Shown here: positions 47,060-57,249 of the stretch, in pieces
Layout of the letters: every line of letters starts with the position of its first letter
How positions within the stretch are numbered: position 1 is the stretch's first letter
NCBI GenBank assembly: GCA_946811695.1
Contig: OX328124.1
Location: 95,379,304 to 95,443,303 of the forward strand
Direction: 5' to 3'
DNA length: 64,000 nucleotides
From: Gonocerus acuteangulatus
Lineage: Eukaryota; Arthropoda; Insecta; Hemiptera; Coreidae
Notes under the pieces: model-generated
What the model was told of the DNA's origin: nothing
The model's database searches: none
The model's input: only the letters and a program-made list of their open reading frames with translations
Program-made: the position numbers and the translations under genes

Positions 47060-47547
47060 CCAAACTGCAAAATTAACTATGTAAATTAAATGTAAAGAAT
47101 AAATCATAAATATAATTTCACGAAAGCTATGAAAAGGGAAATTATAGAGTTAATATGAAGGAAGCTGCAACTGAAACCTGTGAAACAATCTGATAACTAC
47201 TTACAACAGAGCTAAATCATTAACTCTTACAAGCCAATTTAGAAGAACAATGAATATTTACAATTAAATTAAAAAGTAAATTACTCCAGAAGGAAATAAT
47301 TATTCCTATACTCTCGAAAGTGGAGTAAATTAAATCCTCCCACTCTTTCAGTTCTCCTTCTTTTTTTCTTTCATTTTCCCTCAAGAAAGAGAAAAGACAA
47401 CTTTTTTAATAATCTTGGGAAAGAGCTATGAACTTCTTGGCCACTTAATTCAGGACTTACTATAACAAAGAAACTTATTACACTTCCTTTTTTAATTTCA
47501 CACCCTAACCAGAAAAAATAATTAAGAATTACTTTAATTTGAATTTT

Positions 47548-47550
<3 letters not shown>
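47060..47550. other. No gene recognised
   Basis: AT-rich DNA ending in a short (TA)n run at 47552-47584. Confidence 0.4.
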
Positions 47551-47587
<37 letters not shown>

Positions 47588-47617
47588 GTAAATAGTTTTA
47601 AATTTAAAATTTTAGAT

Positions 47618-47950
47618 TTGGAAATGTCTAGAAATTACGCCTTACTAGAAAAAATTATTAAAAAAGAAGATCAATGTAAAAGTCCTCTCGTCGCCAAAAT
47701 TGAATGTTCAAAAATTAGGAAAGTGATTGACACATACTTTAAACTATATAAGAAACGAATAAATTTACAATTTAGTAAAAACTATGATAAGAAAAGAAAT
47801 AGCCTTTTAAAAAAACATAAAGACCCATATTTTCATGACGAAAGGTTAACGGACATTAAAACGAACAGTAACTGGATTGTAAACCTGTCAGATCAACATG
47901 TTCCTGAAGAAGTTAAAAAATGTTTATCTTTAAGTGAAAAAAAAAACTGA
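47618..47950 (+). pseudogene. PLE ORF N-terminal fragment
   Basis: A 110-codon frame, Lys-rich, starts MEMSRNYALLEKIIKKEDQ and near its end reads SNWIVNLSDQHVPEEVKKCL. From memory, a W-V-N-L-S block followed by 'LxxxExxxLSxGxxF' precedes the reverse transcriptase in Penelope-like proteins; this is family knowledge, not a search result. The frame stops right after KKCLSLSEKKN, so the reverse transcriptase and GIY-YIG endonuclease are absent. About 45 bp downstream lies a hammerhead motif of the PLE type, which supports the assignment. I read it as an internally deleted element, coding start joined to a terminal repeat. It could still be a chance frame. Confidence 0.5.
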
Positions 47951-47989
47951 CTCAAGCCAGTAGACATGACGAGAGGACTTCCTGATAAG

Positions 47990-48036
47990 GAAAGCCCCTG
48001 AAGAGGTGCGAATTAAGGCACGAAACATTTCGGGCA
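47990..48036 (+). ncRNA. Hammerhead ribozyme candidate, PLE type
   Basis: CTGAAGA (47998-48004), stem II GTGC/GCAC (48006-48009 with 48018-48021), GAAAC (48022-48026) and cleavage triplet ATT (48027-48029). Stem I can form from GCCC (47994-47997) and GGGC (48032-48035), with two unpaired bases before it. Stem III is almost absent, as in the small PLE-associated variants. All invariant core bases are present. Confidence 0.6.
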
Positions 48037-48156
48037 AAATAGATGAAATAAAATAGTTGAACAAAAACAAATGGTGTTCTGCTTCATCGACCCTCTGCCA
48101 AATAAAGAAAAAAGAACAAGTGGAAAATATATATTGGGTCATATTTAGAAGAATTA

Positions 48157-48162
<6 letters not shown>

Positions 48163-48213
<51 letters not shown>

Positions 48214-48226
48214 TATATATATATAC
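48163..48226. repeat. (TA)n microsatellite
   Basis: About 60 bp, with one interrupting AGA. Confidence 0.9.
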
Positions 48227-48599
48227 ACACACTCACGGTGGAATATTGTTCGCAATGTTAAATTAAAATTATTTCATTAAATCATTGAGGAGTAAATCTA
48301 AAATATTTTTAAATGTACTTCTACATCTGGTGTTTAAATATAATGGCCTTTAAATAAAAAACATCCGTTCTGGGAAAGGTTGTTACCCCTCCTGAAAACC
48401 TGTGGTATAAATGAATCAAATAAATGTACAGCAATATGTTTAGTAAAATATCAGTTTTTATGGAAAAGGAAATTGAAAGTGAATTTCAAATAATTAAACA
48501 AAACTAAATATTTTGGTATGAAATGGGCGTATATTGGGCTGGTGCAAAAATAATTCAGGTTTATTTATAAGAACAATTCGTTCCAGATAGCGAACAACT

Positions 48600-49304
48600 A
48601 CTTAATACATACAAAAAGAATTCTTATTTTCGTCTTTTGATCTGACGCAGGAACAGGATACAGTCCCCTTAGTGGTAGAAAGCGATCCTTGCGGCGGCTT
48701 TGTGAACCTACGTCAGGCGGGCTAATTCTATTGAAATAAAGTACAAAGTAACCCCCCCCCTTTCCGATAGACCGATTTAGTTAATTTTTAAAACACTTCT
48801 TTCTCATGAATTACCCACGACGTATACCGCTTTTCGTTACAATATAGCAGAAATTACGACCGGTATGAGCATATTAGTAATTGGGGTCTGGAGTAAACCC
48901 CCCCCCCCTCCTGATGAACCGATTTAGTTTATTTTTACAGCCCATTTTTCTCTGTAGATTACCACTACCAATACCGAGTATCGTCGAAATATAACAAAAA
49001 TTACGGCTGGTAGTGGCGAATTGGTATGTGGGTCAGGGGTAAACCCCCCCTCCTAATGAACCAATTTAGTTCATTTTTACAACCCATTTTTCTCTATAGA
49101 TTACCACAACGAATACCATGTTTAGTTGAAATATAACAAAAACTGTGGCCGCCATGGTGTTTAGGGTCCGGGGTACCCCCCCCCCCCTTCCGCTGGACCG
49201 ACTTTGGTGGTTTACAAACTCCTTCAATCGTTTGCTAATTGAACACTATATACCAAGTTTTGTGACGAAAAAACAAAAACTCTGGCCGCTATCGTGTTAA
49301 CAAA

Positions 49305-49398
<94 letters not shown>

Positions 49399-49522
49399 AA
49401 TTTTAACGGGGGTTATTTTCGGTGTCTACGGTAGGATCGATAAAGATTTGAAGAAATTTTTCAAAAATTCCGTAATGAGTGCAACCTCAATAGCTACTTT
49501 CCTTCAGAGGAAAGTGCTAAAA
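48600..49522 (+). mobile_element. Family A element, 5' truncated
   Basis: From 'ctgacgcaggaacaggatac' (48642) it follows 46105-46969 closely. The 3' end is 'ctactttccttcagaggaaa' 'gtgctaaaa' (to 49522). The conserved 5' motif with CTAAGCACTTTCC is missing, so the 5' boundary is uncertain. Confidence 0.75.
49306..49394. repeat. (CA)n(TA)n compound microsatellite inside family A
   Basis: About 54 bp CA then 34 bp TA, at the position where the 45854 copy has pure TA. Confidence 0.95.
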
Positions 49523-49544
49523 AAAACAACAAAAAAACACTTGA

Positions 49545-50025
49545 AGCGGTATGATCCTTATAGGGTTTTTTGAGTCGCTCATTACGATGGGCGGGTTGGT
49601 CAACCTTCATCACATCAGTTTCAAGGTCATTTTAAGGTCAAACAGAGAAAAAACAGTAGGAAAAATCTGAAAAAAATCATGCGTATGTTTTTGAGGTCCC
49701 AGAGTCTAAATCCGTAGTTTTTTTGACCTTACGTTTTTCCCTAGAGGTCGTTTAAAAGTCGAAAAGAAAGAAAAAACGAAGAAAAAATCTAAAATAATCA
49801 TTCAATAATTCATTTTCTGGGAGGCAATGTGAGTCAAACAAACTACGGATTCGGGCTCAGGGATCTAAAAAATATACGCATGAATTTTTCAGATTTTTCC
49901 TACTATCTCTATTTTACCTTGAAGCGGATGCGATGAATGTTTACCAACCCGCTCACCGTAATCTGCGGCCCCCAAAACCCCATAAAGAGCATACAGACCC
50001 GAGTATATTTTGAGATCATATCGTC
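49545..50025. repeat. Foldback with ~190-bp arms
   Basis: 'agtaggaaaaatctgaaaaa' (about 49649) pairs with 'tttttcagatttttcctact' (about 49886). 'atccgtagttttttt' pairs with 'aaactacggattcggg', and 'gggcgggttggtcaac' with 'gtttaccaacccgctc'. The loop covers about 49745-49820. A second, outer pairing joins 'cgatacaaatgcaaagtatc' (50030) with 'atactttgcatttgtaacga' (50254). Confidence 0.8.
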
Positions 50026-50714
50026 GATACAAATGCAAAGTATCGAACGTGAAAAAATGCATCTTTCATTTTCAATCTTTACTAGATTCTGCTGAACTTA
50101 TGTAAGGCAAATTCTTGAATCTGACTTCACTCTATTAAAGGGAAAGTATTCCACTATCAAAAGGTCAAATCTGCCGAATTTTTGACTGTAAAAAAAAAAA
50201 GTTATGAATAAATGCTTTTCCACTCTGAAAAGTTGTGATTTTCATATTAGATACTTTGCATTTGTAACGACGATACGTTGATCTTTGCAAGCACTTGCCT
50301 AAGCAAAATGAGTATTCAAAACCCGCATTATTTTTGCACCAACTTAATACAATGCTCCGCTAAGTTGAATGGATTCTAAAAAAATTCTTAAATACTATTT
50401 TATTACTCAGAAAAACTTACATTTCGTTACTAATCATTAATATCCATTTATAATGTACATAATACAATGTTTCGCTCTAAAGGGTTACAGTTTGATATTT
50501 CTCCGAGAACCGTCGTCCTATAATAAACGTAGCGAAGTTATAAATGAGGGATTCATTAAGACAATAGCCCTTGCTGAGAAGTAGATTAAAAGCTCCTTCA
50601 TGATAAGTAGTCTGGTTATTGTAGGAGTCTTATTAGTATCATGGCTCATTTACTTTCAAAATTACGCAGTCCAATTTCCGTTCTGCCTTATCAGATTTAG
50701 GCCATCGTTCCAAG

Positions 50715-50945
50715 ATGGCGGCGTTAAGCCCGATCAGAGGAACCTATTTATCATATAAACCGTTATTATTTAGCTTTATCCGAAGGAATGTACCTAATGA
50801 AGTGGCAGTCATAAATGAATTTTTGGAAAGAAAATCAAATCTTCGAGGATCCTACCAAGAGGATAGCGAAAATGACCCCTCTTCAAAAATTTTAAAAATG
50901 CAATTTGTTCATTTACGAGCGAATCTCATCGTGGCCTTTGGCTAA
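50715..50945 (+). CDS. Unassigned 76-codon frame with ATGGCGGC start
   Basis: The start context 'ccaagatggcggcg' is a good initiator and also resembles a YY1 site. The frame reads MAALSPIRGTYLSYKPLLFSFIRR at its start (split here as MAALSPIRGTYL, SYKPLLFSFIRR), then EVAVINEFLERKSNLRG and an acidic stretch EDSENDPSSK. It runs into a tRNA-derived SINE at its 3' end. I recognise no domain. It could be a first exon of a host gene or a chance frame. Confidence 0.2.
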   Translation: MAALSPIRGTYLSYKPLLFSFIRRNVPNEVAVINEFLERKSNLRGSYQEDSENDPSSKILKMQFVHLRANLIVAFG

Positions 50946-50998
50946 CGACTTGGATTCTCACGCCGGAGATCGGGTTTGAGTTCCGCCTGCAGCAGGGT
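50929..50998 (+). repeat. tRNA-derived SINE head
   Basis: 'cgtggcctttggctaacgac' 'ttggattctcacgccggaga' with the diverged B box 'gggtttgagttcc'. The following 51010-51140 contains quasi-repeated 'gtgattagtg' blocks. Confidence 0.65.
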
Positions 50999-51296
50999 TT
51001 GTCATTATGTGACCGTGAGTAAAGGACCTACACAGGATTTACACTAGGATTAGTGCTAGTGAAAGTGATAAGTGATTAGTGGTTCCTGTGAGCGATTAGT
51101 GTTTAGTGCGAGTAGACACGTGTTTAGTACTAATCACTAAACACCTGCACAAAGAACTCACACTTTTTTTTTTTTTAACTAGCACACTTGAAGTACTGTA
51201 CATTCAACTATCTTGTGTAATCCGCTGTGTTCACTACCATTGTTAGTTTTTCTATTACAATTATATTCATCATCTTCTAACGTCTTGTGGGTTAGG

Positions 51297-51356
<60 letters not shown>
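51297..51356. repeat. Poly-A tract (60 nt)
   Basis: Uninterrupted A run. It is followed by 'agtgggcggattctgctc', which recurs at 52767-52784 next to a family B element. Confidence 0.95.
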
Positions 51357-51357
<1 letters not shown>

Positions 51358-51359
51358 AA

Positions 51360-51736
51360 GCTATTTTAGTGGGCGGATTCTGCTCGTAAATAAACATTTT
51401 TTATTTTTAATGCACACATGATATTTATGCTGGGAATTTCACAACAGGGGACCTACCAAAAAGGAAAAATAAAAACTAAATATTTAAATATATCTTTTAT
51501 ATATATATTGACGATTTCAGAAATTGGCCTTGAAAGGATTTGGAAATCCTTAAGAAGCTTCTTTTAAAACTAATCTATAAAGGCGAAGGTATCCCAACGA
51601 TTTACTGCATAGAAATGCCTAATTCATAGAATCCATCGGCTTAACCAAACTCTTAGATATTTATTTAAGTTACACATTTACATTCCTACTCGGCCGCCTA
51701 CTCAAAAAATAAAGGCTCAAACACACACAGACAAAT

Positions 51737-51786
<50 letters not shown>

Positions 51787-52556
51787 GTGTTTGTGTGTTA
51801 AAAATCTTCCTTTCGAGCCATTCTACCTAGCCAATAAAATAAGGACACAAATGAACCATATACACTTCATTAAGCACGTAGAAAGTGTTAAAGTTAATTG
51901 GCTCCTATAGAATTTAATCTAATGCTTTTTGGTTGTATTAGAAAGATTGCATATTTAATCTACATTCCAACGGTATGCTCACATTTGATGTTAGTTGAAT
52001 AACTAGGGCAATTAAAGCCGTTGTAATTAGAGCCGTTGTAATGGGAAAAAGTCAAAGCCACAAAAAAGTATTTCCAAGGCAAAAAAGTGGGATTTCTAGC
52101 GGAGAAAACAAAAAATGTCATAGAACATTTTTTGTTGCAAATTAGTCGTAGAATCGAACCCTTGAGTTTCGTGCAACAAAACAATTGACACCCTGTATAT
52201 CACATTAGTATTTCTGAAGTGACACAATACAAAATTCGGTGTTTTTCAGTTATGACTATGAAAGACATTAGTAAATCTCGCCTTTTCAACCATCAAAACT
52301 GTATGTACCTAGTTTAAGAGCTTGTACACTAGGGGGCACACGTGTCACCTCTTCCGATCTCAATGGGGAATAATAACATTGAGTGGCAAGAGTGACACAT
52401 TTTCAGTTTTTTTTTGTTTTTTTTTTTTTTGTTTTTTTTTAATTGCGTCACGTAAGAAATATTAGAACGCAATGTATTGGGAAGAATATAACTGCGTTAT
52501 TTTATATTGGTAACATGAATGGAGCAAATAAGAAGAAAATTTAAGGAAATATAATG
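51360..52556. other. No gene recognised
   Basis: AT-rich DNA with a (TA)n tract at 51740-51784 that is flanked by inverted 'acacacacagac' and 'gtgtttgtgtgtt'. No coding signature. Confidence 0.4.
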
Positions 52557-52557
52557 G

Positions 52558-52588
52558 GAGACTATATATAAGTACCATATATATATAG

Positions 52589-52654
<66 letters not shown>
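52558..52654. repeat. Hairpin plus (TA)n tract
   Basis: GAGACTATATATA (52558-52570) pairs with TATATATAGTCTC (52580-52592), directly followed by about 60 bp of TA. Confidence 0.85.
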
Positions 52655-52658
<4 letters not shown>

Positions 52659-52830
52659 GACCTTGATATGTATACATTTTTACAACTCATGATTAGATCT
52701 TATATTTAGCAACAGGAGAGCCGTATGGACGGACCAGTATGCGTGAAAAAAAAAATACAATATTCAAGTGGGCGGATTCTGCTCATAAATAAAAAAAAGT
52801 CCGACTCGCAGGAACTGCGTCATCTTAGCG

Positions 52831-52837
52831 CGGTTCC

Positions 52838-52914
<77 letters not shown>

Positions 52915-53068
52915 GGCACAAATACATCTAGGTCATTAGCGCCGACATCCAGGGTGTAGCGAGGAATTTCACCAGCGAGCCGTGGGATGATAAAATTCCT
53001 GCCGGAGGTTGGGAATCGAACCCACCATCTCCCGCTTATGAATCCAGACCACGGGAGACCCCGGTTCC
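52831..53068 (-). mobile_element. tRNA-derived SINE nested in family B
   Basis: CGGTTCC at 52831-52837 and 53062-53068 is the target duplication; the uninterrupted family B sequence continues on both sides. On the minus strand the head is 'ggtctcccgtggtctggatt' 'cataagcgggagatgg', with B box GGTTCGATTCC (53022-53012). The 3' end is 'tcggcgctaatgacctagat' 'g', then a 74-nt A tail. An A box is only partly recognisable. The intact tail suggests a young insertion. Confidence 0.9.
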
Positions 53069-54125
53069 TGTTCATATCCCTATTCTCATTTGAAAAGCAT
53101 AGAATAGAAACAGATAATATTTTCCTCGGCCTTTGTTCAAAGGGTTTTCTGGCTATACCTGCGGTCAGGTCCGCAAGACCCTAGAATCCTCTTCTACCGA
53201 TACTTCATTTCATACGTTTCAATGAATTGGAAAATATCAAATATTTTCACACATTCCTGTGTTCTTTTACTATAGTAATAATTCTACAGATAAAATCAAT
53301 TAAAAAATAAAATAAAAAAACCAACAGCATAAAGGCAATTGAAAATATTCAAAAGACGTCAACGAATCTTTTTCTCTTGGCAAGCTATATTTCTAACAAT
53401 GAATTGTTTTTCTTATTTTGCCTAATCTGTTTTATTGTAATATACATTATCCAACTATAAGCAATTAAAAAATACAAGGAATAAAAACAGACAAAAAGAA
53501 CAGTTCGAATAAGCAAAATCAATTACTTTAATGTTTTAAGCACTTATTTCTCCGATTGACATCGCCTAATCAAAACTTTTATCAGAACCTTTTTTGTAGA
53601 GCATTTAGTAAGCTTTCTAATGGTATTCTTTCGTTTACCAAGATTCTCAACCTTTTTCGAGATATTAAGGAAAATATACAAAGTTACCAAAACTTTTTAA
53701 GTCTGTTAATAAAATATTTTATTCTAACCCTTCCTTAACTCCAAACGTAACCAAAATTTCAACATATTAGTTTTAATGAAATTAGAACATGCAGATAATG
53801 TTTCAACTGAATCCCGTGATTCTAAGTACCCAAACCAAAAACGGAATTCAAAAACTATTTTTCCAATTTTCTCGACAACGGTTAAAGCTATCGCCTTGAA
53901 AAAGGTTCCATTCGTTTTCCTAGCCCAAGAAGCCTATAAAAAGAGTACTTACAAGCTTATGAACTCAAAAACGTAAGCGTTACGATTTTTTTGCGCGAAT
54001 TTCGCCCCAAACGCCATCTTCCAGTAGGCGGATTTTGCTGGTTAACGAACTTGACCTTTCAAATTGGACGAAGGATTTTTGTACCAAATTTCATCAAAAT
54101 CGGACCATTCGTCTTCTAGCTAGAG

Positions 54126-54127
<2 letters not shown>

Positions 54128-54178
<51 letters not shown>
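54128..54178. repeat. (TA)n inside family B
   Basis: Same internal position as 40775-40829. Confidence 0.95.
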
Positions 54179-54180
<2 letters not shown>

Positions 54181-54806
54181 AATTTGAACCACTGTTATTT
54201 TCGGTCTCTAGGGGTTCTGAAACGCGAAATTTTCTAGTCGGCACTTCCAGTTTGTTTCATTGTATCAACCCTATAAGCGGGGTTCCTCCCTATGGGGGAG
54301 GGAGGAACCGCGCTAAAATCTTTCCTTCTATACGAAGTATTTATATTAGGAATTTCACCACAGAGAGCCGAAAAAAATAAAATATTAAAAGTAAAAATCA
54401 CTATTCCAGTGGGCGGGTTCTTTTCTACTTAAACAGGATGCTTTTAGTCACAAAAAAAAAAGGGATGAAAATCTAGAGGCTGCGTTTTAATATAATCAGA
54501 AAGAAGTGTTTTGTGAAATATTAAATTAGATTTTTAAAAGTTTCTTTCATATATAACAAAAATATGACTTCATAAAAGAAACATAATATCTTGAATATCT
54601 TCAAGATCTAGTGTTGAATATCTTTTTCTACTTTTAGATTTAAAAATATATTCGAGGAAAAATTTACAGAAAAAAGCGTCTATGAGATTTTTTGGGGGGC
54701 ATTTTATTTTGGAGAATGAAATTTTTTAAATCAAGAAGATTTACATTTAAAAAATTCTTGTCCACTAGGGAGATTGTGTGGTGAGTCCTATACTCCGGCC
54801 GCCTGA

Positions 54807-54947
54807 TTTTAGCGCGGTTCCTCCCTCCCTCCATAGGGAGGAACCCCGCATATAAGGTTGACCTCCCGACGCAATCCAGAAGTGCCGACTAGAAAACTTT
54901 GCGTTTTAGAACCCCTAGAGACCGAAAATAACGGTGGTTTAAATTTG

Positions 54948-54995
<48 letters not shown>

Positions 54996-55220
54996 GTATA
55001 TATATAATGTATATATATTTGTCTATCCGCGGTCTAGCACAGCGAATAATCGTCCGATTTTGATGAAATTTGGTATACAAATATTTCGTCTGATTTGAAA
55101 GGTTAACTTCCTTAAACAGCAGAATCCGCCCGCCGGAACATGGTTTTTGGAGCGAAATTCGCGCGAAAAAAATTGTTCCGCTTACATCATTTGCTTGCAA
55201 GTACTCGTTTTATAGGCTTC
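54807..55220 (-). mobile_element. Family B element, 5' truncated
   Basis: The 3' end lies at the left: TTTTAGCGCGGTTCC (54807-54821), then the hairpin partner, (TA)n (54950-55000) and the interior 'gtccgattttgatgaaattt' reversed. Only the 3' third is present. Confidence 0.8.
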
Positions 55221-55224
55221 GACT

Positions 55225-55780
55225 TTCACGATAGTGTCTTCGGATCGATGCCAGAGAAAGGAGGAAACACACTAAAGAAGAATGGATTGTGAGTTAACAA
55301 TAAAATAATTTTATTGTTCCAGACAATAAAAAAAGATATAGCCGTATAATCCTGGCCTGGTCTCTGGAGTCACGTGGATGCAGGCAATTCTCGACAAGGC
55401 ATGATCAATCATGCCGCCATGACGGGGAAATGCCAACAGATGTCCTTACACACCCTCGTGTTGAAACGATAATTAGTCATGATACGATTGTCATACCTTA
55501 TGGTGGCGACAACGGTTTACAAGTAAAGGCTACATCTACAGGCGAATAGTCATGCAGTATGTTTCGATAATTGTTATAATTATTCACGATATTATTAGTA
55601 ATTCCAGACATAGGATAAGTACTGATGAAGGATTATAAGGCATAGAAATTGACATTGTAGAATAAATTAAACTGGACTTATACGACATAGTATGAACGCA
55701 AATACTTCAAGATTGGCTAATAAACTACTTACAAACAGACTGAAAGATTTAACAGTCGTTTTAAAGGAAGTGAGGCATTA
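55225..55780. other. No gene recognised
   Basis: Moderate GC content between 55330 and 55510, no recognisable domain. Confidence 0.35.
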
Positions 55781-55786
55781 GTCTTA

Positions 55787-56769
55787 GGCCTCGGGTATGA
55801 TACGAGCGATGAGCGATGAGCGACAGATCGAACGAGCGCGCTCACTCGAGCGTTTAGCAGAAGAGGGGCACTAGCTACGATACAGAGCGGCTGGGCGGTA
55901 ATTTCCTTTAGTCTTCGTTATCGCATACTCCAATATACGTTTTTGAATTAAGATATTAATTAAAAAAAGTTAATATTTAATAAAATATATTACCTTGCAG
56001 GTTTAACGAGTTTCTAACCTCTTCTCTTAATTTCTTGGTTATGATTATATTTTTAAAATCACTGTATCAGTCATTCCACACTTTGTACTTCCGAAATTAA
56101 ATGCTCACATTCACTATCATCCAATTTACTCTATTATTACTATTCATATTTTAAAATTATTAATAAGAAAGGTAGCTAGAAGGTTATAAACATTGGATGG
56201 TTATAAACATCTTTCCACGTAATTTGAAAAAGAAGGTAAACAAAAACCATAAATGTGACATGACAAAGTTGTTCTAAATTTTATTAACTTTCAATTTAAA
56301 AAAAAGCATTGAAATCGGTTAAGATTTAGAGGCTGTAGCATTTTTTTTTTGTAGCACGCAAAATATAATGTCTGGGGTGAGCGACGTGCGACAGGCTGGA
56401 ACCTGCAAGTGACGTCACATTGTCCCTCATGCCTATTGTAACCAGTTCTCCCTCATTCCTACTGCACTCCAGGTTAACATTAATGTGAGCGACGTGCGAC
56501 AGGCTGGAACCTGCAAGTGACGTCACATTGTCGCTCATGCCTATTGTAGCCAGTTCTCCCTCATTCCTACTGCACTCCAGCTTAACATTAATGTGAGCGA
56601 CGTGCGACAGGCTGGAACCTGCAAGTGACGTCAAATTGTCGCTCATGCCTATTGTAGCCAGTCCACCCTCATTCCTACTGCACTCCAGCTTAACATTAAT
56701 GTGAGCGACGTTGTTCTGAAGCTTTTCGCTTATCGCTCATCGCTCTTCGCTCGTATCGTACCCGAGGCC
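55787..56769. mobile_element. Inverted-repeat element with internal 108-bp repeats (Harbinger-like?)
   Basis: The left end GGCCTCGGGTATGATACGAG (55787 onward) matches the reverse complement of the right end, GGCCTCGGGTACGATACGAG (56769 downward). Both then continue with 'cga(t/a)gagcgatgagcg'. Flanking triplets are TTA and TTC, an imperfect 3-bp duplication, so the Harbinger call is tentative. The interior has repeated 'gagcga' motifs and three 108-bp repeats, but no transposase. Confidence 0.7.
56377..56700. repeat. Three 108-bp direct repeats
   Basis: 'gtgagcgacgtgcgacaggc' starts at 56377, 56485 and 56593, and a partial fourth starts at 56701. The unit is a multiple of three and gives an open minus-strand frame with a 36-residue repeat (SHVAHINVKLECSRNEGEL plus SLAGSS). 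Base changes between units are few. Whether the frame is used is unknown. Confidence 0.9.
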
Positions 56770-57240
56770 TTCGCTAGGCTTTGAATTGGACACTGACTAC
56801 TAACACACTCGTATTTAATGCAAAAAATGCACAGACCCGTATACGTAATGTTGCACTGACGATCAAACACGTATTGTCTAAACTCCTAAATAATAGATAA
56901 AACGGGCAAAATATACACACATTGTGCCTAGTTACACGAGCGTAGTACATGGCACGAAGTTGGCATTTGATCATAATATATATACAACTGCATGATAAAG
57001 CAACTTCCAAACGAATCAGGGTTTCTCTTTTTATAGCTCTGATGAATGTTTAAAATTCCGACCAATAAAAACTCATGTTGATATAAAAAAATAAGATTCA
57101 TTATATATTTCGACCGAACAAGGCTATCTACGCCATCCTGGGCAATCTCATCGCTCATCAAATCAAGTAAAAAAAAAAATGAATGAAATAGAAAAGGAAC
57201 TTTTATGTAAAATTAAAAAAAAAAAAATTAATTGTGACCT
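56770..57240. other. No gene recognised; one decayed hammerhead-like motif
   Basis: CTGATGA at 57039-57045 is followed by 'atgtttaaaattccgacc', the layout of the PLE motif with the GAAAC box lost. Confidence 0.4.
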
Positions 57241-57249
57241 TTACATTTA

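Larger units (their letters stand above)
48534..50347. mobile_element. mariner-ended composite (MITE with nested family A)
   Basis: The left end TTGGGCTGGTGCAAAAATAA (48534 onward) and the right end, which on the minus strand reads TTAAGTTGGTGCAAAAATAA (50347 downward), are mariner-type terminal inverted repeats. They resemble the TTAGGTTGGTGCAAAAGTAA consensus. Each is flanked by TA (48532-48533, 50348-50349), the mariner target. Inside are a family A copy (48600-49522) and a foldback (49545-50025). No transposase is recognisable. The spacing suggests a small mariner MITE later filled by other insertions. Confidence 0.75.
52790..54317 (+). mobile_element. Family B element (HINE-like), full length, SINE inserted
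   Basis: The 5' motif 'gtccgactcgcaggaactgc' is at 52799, with TTAGCGCGGTTCC ending at 52837. The 3' hairpin GGTTCCTCCC/GGGAGGAACC is at 54281-54309, with CTAAAA at 54312-54317. The interior matches 39578-40969 block for block. A reversed SINE interrupts it right after the 5' subterminal repeat. Without the SINE, the copy is about 1.3 kb. Confidence 0.8.

Noticed and set aside
46619..47089. 156-codon frame with a long Tyr-Ile run
   Set aside because: It reads through the (TA)n tract and the 3' end of a family A element.
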